A stretch of 64,000 nt of DNA from Hofstenia miamia (lineage: Eukaryota; Xenacoelomorpha; Acoela; Hofsteniidae): the NCBI GenBank assembly GCA_900660155.1, contig CABFPE010000177.1, positions 309,247-373,246 of the forward strand, in the 5' to 3' direction. Positions 55,701 through 62,561 of this stretch are shown piece by piece. Positions within the stretch are counted from its first letter, which is position 1; each line of letters opens with the position of its first letter. Position numbers and translations under genes: made by a program. The notes under the pieces are model-generated. The model worked only from the letters and a program-made list of their open reading frames with translations, ran no database searches and was not told the DNA's origin.

Positions 55701-58700
55701 ATTGTCAATTAATAAAATTGCGTTGTCTTCTTAAGAAGCCTACTCTAAAAAAACCTGATAAATTACTTTCAGCATTTGTATTTTAAAGCAAACTTGATAA
55801 TATGCAATTAGCAGATAACATGATCGTAGAATTTCAGGTTCACCTCAGCCCTACAAAAGTGGAGCAATTCAATCGTTTTTATACAAATCTAGGTTTTCTC
55901 AATGGTCCAATTTTACGCTGCAAGAAGCATATAATGTATTTAAAAATGCTTTACTCTCGATCACAAATGCAATTACATAAGACAAACAGGAATTCTGTCT
56001 TAAAGAATTTTGACAAAATGAGAAGTACTGCACTTTAGACTTGAGTCGAGGAATTACTAAACGAAATTTCAAGACCAAAAGTTGAAATTGACGCATTAAA
56101 AAAGTCTATCCGGAAGGAGGCTTAAAATTCTGAAAGTGGAATACATGTACGTAAATAAATTGTATAATAAAATTAAATAACAGATGAGCTAAAAATAACT
56201 TTCTAGGGTGAAATAGAACAACGTCTTTTAAATGCCACTTAAAGACGTCGCAAAATGTAAATCATACTTTATATAGTAAAGAGTAACATTATTTTTTGAA
56301 AGCTTGGAAATAATTCCTTCCAAGTAATATCCCTTTTCTAATTAAAATGTAGCTTAGCTTCATACGTAACTCCTATAATAGTGAATAAAAACATTTGTTA
56401 AATATTCACATCATTTATAAACTTTGGGTGACAGCAGGCTTTCGGAAGGTAAACATGTTCGATTTTCATAAAAACTCACCCTTGCCAAGATTTACATGTA
56501 CATAAGCGTACAGCTCTACAATAGTAGGAAATTAGTTACACATTAAATTAAATGCTTACAAGGCCATGATCAAAATTATAAGAGAATTTTTTTGAAAATA
56601 TTAAATACTAGATGGGTATAAATTACCACGAAATTGTTATGAATTATGAATGTCTACCACATTTCTAATTGCATAAAATATGGAATTTAAATATCATTTA
56701 ATATGTAAGACAACGCATATTAAGGAAAAATTTAATTCAATAATTATATTAAAGAGCACAATTGTGTTTCATGGAAACTTACTAACCGATTTTTGGTCAA
56801 ATTGAGAAATTAAATGTTTATCAAATAGACATTCATAAACTACTAATATTTTAAAAGTTTAAAATTTGAAAGTAACTTCTAATTTTATTTGATTTTGAAA
56901 ACTGACAGAGCATTATTGAATTGTTTTTCATAAAATCAAAGCCGTTCCATTTTCCTACTGTACGTATTTGTAGCATAGTTGTAATTGGATTGAGATTTCC
57001 AAACAATTCCCGACTAGAACCTGATATATTGAATTTTTTAACGAAATTATTTGACGAAATTTTAGAATGCAAATAATTCAATTGTTTTTAAAATCCAGGA
57101 AGATTTCCGATAAAGGTAAAAAATTTGAAAAGCATAGCAATATAATTGTCTCACATTTTTCTCTTGAAAGCCGTGATCGCATGTCGTCCATCGTCGGTTA
57201 TATGAAGAATAATTACTTTTTGATTGCAGCCTTGATGCTTGGGCTGCAACAATAGAAGCCATCAAACTATAAAAAATGCTTGGGCAGTTTAGCTTTATTA
57301 AGTAAAATACGAACAGTTTCAAATCTGTCCTAAAAGTCTATTGTGGCTTTTCTATCCATAAATAAATGGTTTTGGCTTTTGAGGAAATTTCAAAATTATC
57401 CATATAAAATTTTCAAAATTAATATTTTTGAAAAAACTTAATGCACATAATGTGGATGAAAAAAACATCTGCCAGTACCCGTACCAGGCTGTACCCTTGC
57501 CCGCACATCACTAGTGAGAAATAATTAGTAACGTATATGTAAATAACAAATTAAAAAATTCAAATTTTAAAGTTTGATGGCAAAAAATCCGAAATTATAC
57601 AAAAGGCATACGACCTGCATTTACTCAAAATAAAGTGTTTATTGCAGTCAAAAGTCCAGAGAAATTCGGCACGATTTGTTCTAAGTGATGTCAATGTTAT
57701 AGTTAAAAAAATACATGGAGTTTTAGGTCATCATGATTCTCTCTGGGGTGCGCTAACATGCCAAGATAGACGAACACACTTCATACATAGCAACTATTAG
57801 CTTTTGAAACATACCAGTATGTTAAATGTTAGTCTTTACAAAATTAATATCCTTCTGTTAACAATCTTATCATAATTTTGTGTATTTTAACGCGTTTATT
57901 ATCTCAGCAGCAAACAACTATTTTCAAAGCATTACAAGTGCCAATTTGTGAAAATATTATAATATATGAAAATAATTGTAATACCTTGAAACTGGTGTTT
58001 GCATTATACAGAAAACAATGTTTTAGGGTAAATTTTTGCAAATAGAGAATCATATGCTTGTATACATGTGTCATACTGGGGCAAACAGTCCAAGAACATT
58101 CTTTATGTTGAATTTTAACAACACTCAGCACTGGCAAAAAAATCCTTTTACAAAAAACGTCTTAAACGTTTAAAAAAAATGTTTTTTGCTCTTACACAGA
58201 CCCACAGCAAGGTACTAAAATTATGATAAAATCATCAACATTCATTTTCTTTTCAAACACGCATAAAAACGCAGGTTTGGAATTCTTAAATAGAAAATCG
58301 GTTATGAAAGAACGAAATCCAAAAAATTTGTTTCCAAACTTTTCATAAAATTCTATATGAATTTGAAAAATAAACCTTGTTAAAACACTGTTTTAAACAG
58401 TGCTTAAAACACCCTGTCAACGCTATTTGAAAAACACATCTTTCGTGTCAATTACTGTAGTTATTCTAGGAAAAAATTTAGAATCTAAAAAATATGAAGG
58501 ATTTCGAATCGCTGGGGAGTTATTGCTAAAAGTAAGAAACATTGCAAATTGTTTTCAGCCCTGCAAAATCACGTTTCCTCAATATAATAAATTTTAATAA
58601 AAACCAATAATTAAATAGAAAACCATTGATAGCTGTGGTATAAAAATATTACTCAAAAAAGTTTCTTTGTAGTGAATTAGATAACTTTTGCAAGCTTACA

Positions 58701-61700
58701 ATAAAAAATACCAAATGAATCAACACTTATGACAATTGACTTGCATATGCAAAAGCATGAGCAAAACAATCAATTTATGAATAATATCTGTTGTATGATA
58801 AACATGCGAATTGAATAAATTTTCTCATGTCGAAATAACAAAACAGGTAATTTAGAAAATAGCGTAATTTTTAGAAGGACAATTAAATTTAAAGTGGTTG
58901 ACCATTTTTAGGGTAGTTAAGGTTCTAAAAACGTAAAGCATTGCGTTTGCGAAATGCATAAGCGTTTCACTGCGTCAAATACGTAGATTAAAATGGTACC
59001 GACAGAAATCTTTCGTTATTCAAACTACTCAAACTTTTAGAAATACGACTATTAAGAACATTTTAAAATATAGTTGTCTAAACCTCGTTCAATTTTGCGC
59101 TCTTAATTCTAAAGTAGGTGCTTTTTAAGACTTGAACAACCGTACTCAAGTCATAAAAGAAATAGAGCAAATGATTCTGAAAATTACTCAAATATTTTGT
59201 AACAAAGATTTTTAAAGAAAGTGTTTTTTTCTGGTATTTACTGAGTAAATGTTACCTCCATTCCATCCAAAGGGGAAATCAATGAAAATAAATATGATAA
59301 ACAAGTCGCTACTTCGCATTTGTGTCGAAACGAATTTTGTAAATAAGTACCGATCGAAGACCAAAGATTGTTTTCAGTTGTATGCGCAATCGATGCGTTT
59401 AGTTTTAAGAAATAGAACGTTATTGAGAAAACTGAAACATGTTTTACATTTTACAACAATAAATCGATAGTATTTGTACTTAAAATTCTATGAAGACGAT
59501 GCTAATTGCTATTGTTGTTGTTGTTGAAAGCAGATTTAAATGGGCTGGGCCAAATTCTGATGTTGATGGATCGAAAATTTAAAGGCCAACTTTTTAAAAA
59601 AAATTTTGGGTAATTATGCTGAGTTCAAAATCGATTTTTTTAGATTAAAAAAGTGGAACAATGTTTTCGAATGTCAAAAGTTGTTTGAAGAACAGTACTA
59701 ATTTCAAAATTTTCTTGTAGTGATCTTAGATGGAACCAATACCATACAGTTTTTCAAATTATTGCTAGCCCGAGCACAATATGTATTAGAAAAATCGACT
59801 ATTTGCAAAGGTGCCTATGACATTAACTATTTACTGGTTGTAATTGTAATATGGGCGCAAACTTCAGTTGTGAAAGTGAAACCAAAGAAATTTTGTAACT
59901 TAAAAATGTTTGAAACTACAATGTCGCAAATTTCTGCAGACGAAATCAATGTAACATGAAAACAAAACTGTACTACACGTTATTAAAACAACAAATCTAG
60001 TTAGACACTACATTATCACTTTACATCATACAATCGCTTTCATTTACTCTCCAAAATTAAATTTTTTTTTCCGAAATTCAGAGCCATTGCTTTGCATTTC
60101 CATACAACAATATATTCCATCAATATACAATTGTACTTGGATTTTGTAAGATTCCCGAGACGTTTTTTTCAAAAATGTCTTAATTTACACAAAAATGTGC
60201 TACAGGCTAAATTCAATCAGTACTTGGTTAAAATTTGCATATGCTAATTTTTTAAGGTATAAACTTAAATATCTGGTCCAAAAAATGTCAAAAACTTGAA
60301 TTCAGAAAGTAAGTACAATATTAGTACTAAAAATAAAAACTGTATTTTTAAGCTTTGTGATTGTAGTTTGTTGAGTTTTATTGAACAATATAATTTGTGG
60401 AAAAAATTTACAACTTCATTGCAATGCTAATGAACTCTTCCCCAAAAGCAATGAAATGTAATTGCAACTATAAAACTTCAAAAATATTATTTCAACTTCA
60501 TAAATATGCATTCGCACTATTAATGACAAGGATGTGTCTAGATATACATCAAGGGACAAAGGTCAACAAACATTGATACACCTCCAAAATGTTTGTACTC
60601 TAAAGTATTTAAGAGAATAAGCATTGTAGTATTTGCTTATGTTATTATATTTCTGACAGGTTTATCTCTTAACAAACTGACTATGCATACATAATCGACT
60701 TTGACTCCAATAAATCAGGTCGCCACTGCAGTTCAACTTTCTCAAATCATTCAGAATAAATATTAGCCACACTATAAATTTTGTATTTGTGTTGAAACAT
60801 GATGTCTGACAATTGTTAAAAACACCATTTACTTATGAATTTCTATAATCAAATTGTGTCATCTCTCATTTAAATACAGTATTTAAATACGCATCCTCAT
60901 GCATTCATCCAACAGAACTTTGGCTTGGCACGTAGCTTTCCCATATATTGATAAAAGACAAAATGCTAGTTACTATAGTCACTTATATGCAAAGGGGTAA
61001 ATAAGGATAAACATTTTTAACCAACAAGTCTAAGTAAAATATCCTTAAAATAAAAACTTTGTTTAAATTTTAGCCTTATGTTTACAAAAACAAATGTTCA
61101 TTTTACACGAGATAATATCAAAGCTACTTTTTTGGATTTGGCTGAGATGAAATTTTTAAAGACCTTTAAAAACTTATTAGAAATAGTCAAGTTAATTCTG
61201 TATATTTTCACTATCTAGAAAAACAAACATTAAAAAACAACCATACATCATCCAAAATGTATGGAAATGAAAAGAAATCTGGAAATGCAATCCACTTACA
61301 AAATGTGATCTCTCACATTTTTAAATTATAAAAAAGCCATTGAAGGAATTGTTGTCCTTAATGTTTAAATAATTGTTTTAATCAAATAGAAAGCATTTAT
61401 TAAATTGTTCTTAAATGAAATTGAATTCACATTTTATTTTATGACATGGACTCGTAGAAATGTTAAAATGTTAAATTTAATCATGCTTAAAAAAGTTGTA
61501 TGATATACATCACAACAAATATACAGTTTAATCGATATAACTATTATAAATAATATTAACTTAGAAACAAACTTAAAAATGATAAAAATTCTCTGAAAGT
61601 TTAACTTGGGGTCGAAAAGTATTAAAAAATTCAAGTAAATATTGAAGTCAATTAATGTATTTGAAAGAATAGAAATTGTAATATTCTTTGAAGCACAAAA

Positions 61701-62086
61701 CGAAGTCTAATATATATATGAATTTTTACTTTATGTAAACTTTACACCTCAATAACTATTGACATACACCTAATATTTTTTTATAAATATAGCAGGATAA
61801 TTCCAAAACCGTTATGTAATTACTCTTACAAACAAGTTTGGTGATAAGCAGCAAAGAAATTTTGAACCCAAAAAGGAAAACTTATTTGTTACTTATGACC
61901 AACATTCGCGAAGCACATAATGGGCTTGTGATAAATAAATTTGAAACATAATTGAAAGAGATTTAAGCCACAAATTTCATAAACTTGAGCAAGATTTCAC
62001 ATGAAAATAACTAGAGATGGTTGCTTCTCTACAATGTCCATCAGACGTAGAAGTACGTAGAAACGTCCAATTGAGATTCTTATAAC
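4910..62086 (-). CDS. Eph-family receptor with degenerate (pseudo)kinase domain, 15 exons, 5' end incomplete
   Basis: Single-pass receptor for membrane-bound ephrins at cell-cell contacts. Joining the 15 exons listed separately gives 2498 coding bases with all phases matching and 831 residues before the stop. Order: ephrin-binding domain (1 to about 120), cysteine-rich sushi/EGF-like region (about 134-243), two fibronectin III domains (244-420), membrane helix (about 427-450), juxtamembrane (to 500), kinase-like domain (501-748), SAM (about 764-825). Known Eph receptors are about 950-1000 residues; the shortfall is the missing N-terminus plus a short juxtamembrane region and activation loop. 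Catalytic motifs are lost: GxGxxGxV is GHINPITV (504-511), HRDLAARN is HKVLSTNN (609-616), DFG is GFD (629-631). Retained are helix C Glu538, APE (654-656), helix F Asp668 and Arg724. It should therefore act by binding and scaffolding, not phosphorylation. The EphA/EphB type cannot be assigned. Confidence 0.92.
5163..7413. other. intron between kinase C-lobe and SAM exons
   Basis: About 2.25 kb of AT-rich sequence. Short open frames on both strands have no recognisable content. No repeat family identified. Confidence 0.6.
7414..7586 (-). CDS. Eph receptor exon: kinase C-lobe, helices G-I
   Basis: Acceptor TCTCTTTTAG, donor GTATAA; enters at phase 0 and leaves at phase 2. It encodes FFPPPHTPSALWELAAACLS then RDIKSRPYFSELLQKLE, matching the LPPPMDCP...LMLDCWQ...RPKF...ILDKL segment of Eph kinases. 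The structural Arg of the RP motif is present (724). The usual Cys-Trp of DCWQ is ACL here. The segment between the helix F exon and PPP is shorter than in active Ephs. Confidence 0.92.
7832..8177 (+). mobile_element. hAT-type MITE copy 1
   Basis: Shares an ordered series of blocks with the copy at 12523-12872: the AGTGT-TAGA-TTTT-GATAAG-TTCTAGCAT type core near 7998-8030, then AATAAAATGGAGCGAATAGG, GGCCGGGCCTAAATTT and a terminus TTTTCGCTCCATATATCTG. Its length (about 346 bp) equals that of copy 2. The left end is diverged (AGGAGATGCAAAAAGGGC), so it is placed approximately. Confidence 0.65.
9062..9320. mobile_element. inverted-repeat (MITE-like) element
   Basis: The left end reads AGGAACGGATCTAGG and then GGGTGGGCGG. 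The reverse complement of the right end reads AGAGACGGATTTAGG and then GGGTGG. The imperfect inverted ends bound about 260 bp of AT-rich sequence with no coding capacity. GGGACGGATCTAGG-like ends are seen in non-autonomous DNA transposons; the superfamily is not certain. Confidence 0.55.
12523..12872 (+). mobile_element. hAT-type MITE copy 2 (best preserved)
   Basis: Starts CAGAGATGGACTTGGGGCG and ends CGCCCCATCTCCATCTCTG, so the outer 19 bases form an inverted repeat with few mismatches; CAGAGATG ends are typical of hAT elements. Flanking octamers (CGCCCAAA left, CGGCTAAG right) match at 5 of 8 positions, a weak trace of the 8-bp duplication made by hAT insertion. Related copies are at about 7832-8177 and, inverted, 21567-21960. 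Confidence 0.75.
12960..13091 (-). CDS. Eph receptor exon: kinase APE and helix F
   Basis: Acceptor GCCTTTTTAG, donor GTAAGC, phase 0 at both ends, 44 codons. It encodes DSLIKFPAPECLW, then TTASDVYSFGVVIWDTL, matching PIRWTAPEAI...FTSASDVWSYGIVMWEVM in Eph kinases. APE and the helix F Asp are kept. The Trp before the P+1 loop is Phe. The SYGERPYW motif that follows in active Ephs is not kept. Confidence 0.94.
13092..15012. other. intron containing a catalytic-loop-like segment
   Basis: Mostly AT-rich. The only notable content is the open segment at 14542-14640, listed separately. No repeat family recognised. Confidence 0.5.
14542..14640 (-). pseudogene. possible duplicated or alternative catalytic-loop exon of the Eph receptor
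   Basis: A candidate acceptor (TACAAACCAG) precedes 14640 and opens a phase-0 frame of 32 codons ending in TAA at 14542. It reads SSDEIVINSCNLVDPNISGF and continues LSLDQNKIRLFE. This resembles the [20 protein letters not shown] segment of Eph kinases (INS-NLV, I-S-x-F), the same region as the neighbouring exon at 15013-15120. If spliced after 15190 or 15013 it would end the receptor inside the kinase domain, without SAM. No donor with phase 0 follows, so it cannot simply replace the main exon. It may be an alternative terminal exon, a dead exon duplicate, or chance. Confidence 0.35.
15013..15120 (-). CDS. Eph receptor exon: degenerate catalytic loop and DFG
   Basis: Acceptor TTTATTTTAG, donor GTATGT, 36 codons, phase 0 at both ends. 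It encodes VLSTNNIRINDNHVCKIAGF, then DQRVILDEQLNNSSQV. Aligned with [26 protein letters not shown], the catalytic Asp is Val611, the metal-binding Asn is kept (616), and DFG has become Gly629-Phe630-Asp631. The activation segment has no tyrosine and is much shorter than usual. Confidence 0.92.
15190..15518 (-). CDS. Eph receptor exon: kinase N-lobe to catalytic loop
   Basis: Acceptor CCTTTTGTATTTAG, donor GTAAAT; phase 1 in, phase 0 out. It encodes LNGHINPITVYLSPHSGELI, a Lys-rich strand (VSKKK, 522-526), LEIAIMSQFNHPNVLQLHG, LLRGVASGMNYLSEIGYVHK. The Eph hallmarks IMGQFDHPN and LRGIASGMKYLSDMGYVH are plain. The glycine loop keeps only its first Gly. Helix C Glu538 is present. Which Lys of the KKK, if any, equals the strand-3 VAIK lysine is ambiguous because strand 3 aligns as LIVS or IVSK. 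Confidence 0.94.
15615..15689 (-). CDS. Eph receptor exon: juxtamembrane segment (predicted)
   Basis: Acceptor ATTCTCTTCAG, donor GTGAAC, phase 1 at both ends, as required by the exons on either side; 24 codons. The split first codon gives Tyr476, followed by VVSRFSTLVYVQKPQDKT and VFMPPQ. Two tyrosines sit where Eph juxtamembrane regions usually have the YxDPxTYEDP pair, but spacing and context differ. The intron to the next exon is only 96 bases. Placement rests on phase, position and splice sites more than on similarity. Confidence 0.6.
19993..20028. repeat. (AT)n microsatellite
   Basis: Uninterrupted AT dinucleotide run of about 36 bases. Confidence 0.95.
20204..20450. mobile_element. 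Tc1/mariner-like MITE, 247 bp
   Basis: The right end, reverse-complemented, reads TACAGTACGCGCCAGCAAG then TTGGAATCACC. The left end reads TACAGTACGC, a 14-base GC-rich insertion, then GCCAGCAAGTTGGAATCACC. The element begins CAGT and is flanked by TA on both sides, as expected for Tc1/mariner insertion. No coding capacity. The unequal inverted repeats show a local insertion or duplication inside the left one. Confidence 0.8.
21567..21960 (-). mobile_element. hAT-type MITE copy 3, inverted
   Basis: Read on the minus strand it starts CAGAGTTGGACATGAGTCG and carries the family core: CAGTGTTTAGATTTTATTAG, then ATACCAAATTTTGGTGGAGC, and near its end GCCGGGTCAGGCTTGGGGC. These blocks occur in the same order and spacing at about 12700-12850. 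About 394 bp, slightly longer than copies 1 and 2. Confidence 0.75.
28322..28486 (-). CDS. Eph receptor exon: transmembrane helix
   Basis: Acceptor GCATCTGGTTTAG, donor GTAGGT, phase 1 at both ends, 54 codons. It encodes a continuous hydrophobic helix (MVIFILLCIFLLIILLIAAF and VALLYI, about residues 427-450) followed by a basic stop-transfer element RYMQYK and an acidic-aromatic cytoplasmic stretch. The length and phase fit the Eph transmembrane exon. Confidence 0.85.
28487..31444. other. intron between fibronectin III-2 and transmembrane exons
   Basis: About 3 kb, AT-rich. No repeats or coding content that I can support. Confidence 0.55.
31445..31540 (-). CDS. Eph receptor exon: second half of fibronectin III-2
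   Basis: Acceptor TTACAATTTAG, donor GTAAGT, phase 1 at both ends, 31 codons. It encodes RHPGNHRLVVRTIVRGFPHL and ends NASSQFDFTIR. This fits the L-x-PG-x-x-Y-x-V-x-V strands E-G of a fibronectin III domain. One potential N-glycosylation site, NAS. Confidence 0.78.
32300..33940 (-). pseudogene. piggyBac-family transposase, broken
   Basis: Minus-strand segments in several frames follow piggyBac order. First comes an acidic N-terminus from an ATG at 33922 (MERPRRQTFLHAINMVG). Next is KAGLAIIIRSGLYRDNFSSL with SLWDQKDSRPFHRTGMTLH, then HFDNYRTWPDRQ. The hallmark FTVDEQLVGYRG and IPSKPRKYGVKLCES follow, then PRPMVIIYNPMNVS, and finally a Cys-rich tail with GRCHICKKVTHCNGWGLPVC. A stop interrupts after MTLH and the VDEQL block is in a shifted frame, with several later stops, so no active protein can be made from this copy. 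A TTAACCC at 31868-31874 could mark one terminus (piggyBac inserts at TTAA); I did not find the other. Confidence 0.85.
34183..35005. mobile_element. 823-bp element with inverted terminal repeats
   Basis: The left end is GGTGCAGTGCCTAATAAG (34183-34200). The reverse complement of the right end is GGTACAGTTACCTAATAAGG (34986-35005). Only these termini are clearly matched. No transposase is encoded. The superfamily is unassigned; no convincing target-site duplication is seen. Confidence 0.55.
36116..36245. mobile_element. 130-bp MITE
   Basis: Starts CTGCGGTTAGACTATGTGA and ends TCACGTAGTCTAACCGTAG: 19-base inverted repeats with two mismatches. Interior repeats GTGATTTTA/GATCTTTCAC and CGTCTAAC motifs. 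Non-coding. No clear target-site duplication. Confidence 0.8.
36944..37114 (-). CDS. Eph receptor exon: first half of fibronectin III-2
   Basis: Acceptor GCTCATTTTAG, donor GTAATA, phase 1 at both ends, 56 codons. It encodes EVRKYRFMLNKLSLTVQWSP, CDTHDYFKCAYSVTHYYKG, TIVLKDRVVSSESIDLEG. The SLTVQWSPC core is the strand B tryptophan region of a fibronectin III domain, and YSVTHYYKG is strand C. Confidence 0.88.
37138..37157. repeat. (TA)n microsatellite
   Basis: Short TA run. Confidence 0.9.
38282..38373. repeat. AT/AC-type compound microsatellite
   Basis: Alternating TATATATACACACATATATA-like units, ending in a pure AT run. Confidence 0.95.
38374..38442. other. probable Nextera/Tn5 adapter contamination
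   Basis: CTGTCTCTTATACCACATCT at 38374-38393 equals the 19-base Tn5 mosaic end used in Nextera libraries (CTGTCTCTTATACACATCT) with one extra C. The following 49 bases are unusually GC-rich for this window, contain CCGA and CCCACGAC-like pieces of the Nextera read-2 adapter, and end at an N (38443) with AT microsatellite on both sides. Confidence 0.75.
38444..38463. repeat. (AT)n microsatellite
   Basis: AT run right after an N at 38443; likely the continuation of the run at 38282-38373. Confidence 0.9.
39184..39222. repeat. (AT)n microsatellite
   Basis: AT dinucleotide run of about 39 bases. Confidence 0.95.
39875..40270. repeat. 199-bp direct tandem duplication
   Basis: The block beginning TTAGTAATATAAAATAAATG at 39875 recurs at 40074 nearly unchanged through CGCTAACCAGACATTAGA. 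Differences are a few substitutions and a 2-base AC insertion near the end of copy 2. Within each unit, AAATAAATGTAAAC and GTTTACATTCATATTTATT form an imperfect hairpin. Confidence 0.93.
40613..40875 (-). CDS. Eph receptor exon: fibronectin III-1
   Basis: Acceptor CAGTGTGTCTTAG, donor GTAAGA; phase 2 in, phase 1 out; 87 codons. It encodes ISKIDVVFTSVRIFLKPLQE, VKRYRLEIWDIRQRRAVRSS, LTQYDLKPYTNYSIKIYSIN and FGHFTVRNFTSGSNG. The YDLKPYTNYSIKIYSIN strand E-F region and the closing FTVRNFTS fit fibronectin III-1. The strand B Trp is replaced by a Phe-rich segment. Potential N-glycosylation sites: NLT, NYS, NFT. Confidence 0.87.
40876..41736. other. short intron with hAT-MITE-like fragment
   Basis: About 860 bases. 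A GC-richer piece at 41580-41635 (TTGGCTTGGG, GACTTGGGCCTGGCCTG) resembles the terminal part of the hAT-type MITE family of 12523-12872. Confidence 0.4.
41737..41893 (-). CDS. Eph receptor exon: cysteine-rich (EGF-like) region
   Basis: Acceptor TTGCATTTAG, donor GTAAGC; phase 1 in, phase 2 out; 51 codons. It encodes CPSNEYSSSKGATKCERCPT, NFMPNADQSGCICKRGFAKI, NDICIKRPPKP. The CPxGxY...C..CPxxS...C.C..GF pattern and the closing RPP before the first fibronectin III domain are characteristic of Eph receptors. Confidence 0.94.
41937..42109 (-). CDS. Eph receptor exon: sushi-like part of cysteine-rich region
   Basis: Acceptor TTATATTTAG, donor GTAAGT; phase 2 in, phase 1 out; 57 codons. It encodes VKYKEEDVISANSQCVKNAR, DDKLEFICFLDGWSADNKC and QCIPGTQQKNNSMCI. 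This matches the GSCV.NAEE....L.C..DGEW....G.C.C..GF block found in Eph receptors. The intron to the next exon is only 43 bases, near the lower limit for splicing; the donor could also be a few bases different. Confidence 0.93.
42110..45846. other. 3.7-kb intron between ligand-binding and cysteine-rich exons
   Basis: AT-rich. Notable only for a small GC-rich inverted repeat at about 43113-43132 (GTCGGCGGAATTTTCGCCGC). An open stretch just there could encode CGENSADKC but has a stop with no acceptor between, so it is not called. Confidence 0.5.
45847..46087 (-). CDS. Eph receptor exon: C-terminal half of ephrin-binding domain
   Basis: Tandem acceptor TTTAGAG; the second AG gives phase agreement with the previous exon. 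Donor GTAAAT, phase 2. 79 codons: HVNRLTVSFLEKSLPIPKGG, LLRKPLILNDLKDFSQLQFK, CAKLKKIEISKHIC, then NFHKVYISDFAKFSFD. It corresponds to the segment from KVDTIAADESF to VRVYYKKCP in Eph ligand-binding domains, with the final Cys kept. Sequence is highly diverged and the FYLAFQD motif is replaced, so ephrin specificity cannot be inferred. Confidence 0.78.
46088..47197. other. 1.1-kb intron inside the ligand-binding domain
   Basis: AT-rich; no features recognised. Confidence 0.5.
47198..47257 (-). CDS. Eph receptor exon: small ephrin-binding-domain exon (predicted)
   Basis: Tandem acceptor TTTAGAG, donor GTAATT. Using the second AG it is 60 bases, phase 1 at both ends. It encodes TPNILFTVKYGNRYWNRYA, aligning with the GTCKETFNLYYYES segment (F-x-V/L-x-Y pattern). 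The cysteine of CKETF is missing, so the second disulfide of the domain appears lost. The GC content and clean borders in an AT-rich background support an exon; assignment rests on phase and short similarity. Confidence 0.55.
48641..48695. repeat. (TA)n microsatellite
   Basis: TA run of about 55 bases with a TTTA interruption, directly before the GIY-YIG segment. Confidence 0.95.
48700..48922 (+). pseudogene. Penelope-like element GIY-YIG endonuclease fragment
   Basis: The plus-strand frame encodes CTFGEDYIGYSNRQLSRRIK followed by EHETKSTLSEHLKTCG and about 40 more residues to a TGA at 48920-48922. YIG-x(4)-R-x-L-x-x-R-x-x-EH...LSEHL is the GIY-YIG nuclease pattern found at the C-terminus of Penelope-like retroelements. 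No reverse transcriptase is found upstream, where an A/T microsatellite begins, so this is a 5'-truncated copy. The first part of the GIY motif is weak. Confidence 0.7.
49100..49615. repeat. diverged 294-bp tandem repeat with protein-like minus-strand reading
   Basis: The block starting ATAATGGCAGGCTGCTTTGC at 49106 recurs at 49400. Both copies share GCGCCTTCTGTT, GATGCCCAA.AATGGCAT and GTGGAATTTCATCATT. On the minus strand both give related peptides, KNDEIPLACD...LDNAILGHLSISEDEVLKS and KNDEIPLICD...LDNAIFGHLLIPKEERVLKS, suggesting decay from a coding ancestor. A third start (ATAATGGCAG) appears right after the Ns at 49616-49623. Family not recognised. Confidence 0.8.
49697..49732. repeat. 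(AT)n microsatellite
   Basis: AT run of about 36 bases. Confidence 0.95.
50578..50597. repeat. (AT)n microsatellite
   Basis: Short AT run following GCGCGCATAT. Confidence 0.9.
52230..52425. mobile_element. 196-bp long-inverted-repeat (foldback) element
   Basis: Two arms of about 90 bases pair almost throughout: left GACATAAGTAGTTACAT...GCTAAAATTTTTG...CAATATAGTGTAAAT, right (reverse complement) AACACTAAGTAGTTAC...GCTAATATTTTTG...CAAAATAGTGTAAAT. The loop is only about 16 bases (ATGTTCTTACGGCGAA). Outer ends TACCTGACCAAATGTGAACA and TATCATACCAAAGTCGAACA also pair. Non-coding. Confidence 0.8.
55090..55170 (+). mobile_element. tRNA-derived SINE head or tRNA pseudogene
   Basis: TAGTGGTTAGCCATTGG resembles an RNA polymerase III A box, and GGTTCGAACTG about 40 bases later resembles a B box. 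The spacing is that of tRNA-type promoters, but the intervening sequence does not fold into a full cloverleaf by eye. A moderately GC-rich tail continues to about 55320, as in a SINE body. Confidence 0.5.
61985..62086 (-). CDS. Eph receptor exon: central ephrin-binding domain (predicted)
   Basis: Enters at phase 1, 33 codons, leaves at phase 1. It encodes YKNLNWTFLRTSTSDG and ATISSYFHVKSCS. This lines up with QNNWLRTKFI...AHRIHVEMKFSVRDCSS of Eph ligand-binding domains: the Trp-to-Cys distance is 26 here and 25 there. The acceptor (AATAAG) has a poor pyrimidine tract and the donor GTTTAT is weak, so borders are less certain than the reading. Confidence 0.5.
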
Positions 62087-62561
62087 CTTATTAACGCTTA
62101 ACCCGGACTCAGGTGAAAAACTCACGAAAACATGAAATATTATGGTACACCAAGGGAAGTTACCTAACATAGTAATTGACGAACTTGACGTAAATAGAGT
62201 TCCAGATATTAATTTAGAAGAAATGTATTTAAAAAATAGTTTTTCCATGTAGTAAGACATTTAGATAAAAACGAATTAAATTTTTTTATCATTCATTTTT
62301 TAGTTGTTTCTATAAATAAAATGGTAATATAGTAAATTTATAAATTATATTCTAAAAAATGAAATGAAAAGAGTACATTTATTCAACTATAAAGCTTAAA
62401 AGTTATACAAATGATTGTCGTTGCACTTTAAAATTTCAAATAAGCCATTTTGAACATTTAAGAATAGGTAATTGTAAAATAACTTTCACTTGTTGAAATA
62501 GATTCTCAAATGAAATGCGCAGAATTTAATTAAATTTTTTAGCAAACTATTAATCACTAAC

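Larger units (their letters stand above)
47258..61984. other. 14.7-kb intron inside the ligand-binding domain
   Basis: Contains a Penelope-type GIY-YIG fragment (48700-48922), a diverged 294-bp tandem repeat (49100-49615), Ns at 48933 and 49616-49623, A/T microsatellites, an inverted-repeat element (52230-52425), a tRNA-SINE candidate (55090-55170) and a short (TTG)n at 59513-59526. A GC-richer patch at 47950-48030 is unexplained. Confidence 0.5.

Noticed and set aside
61997-62260. 87-codon minus-strand frame overlapping the ligand-binding exon
   Set aside because: It is in a different frame from the reading that resembles Eph (NLNWTF...FHVKSC); probably a shadow.
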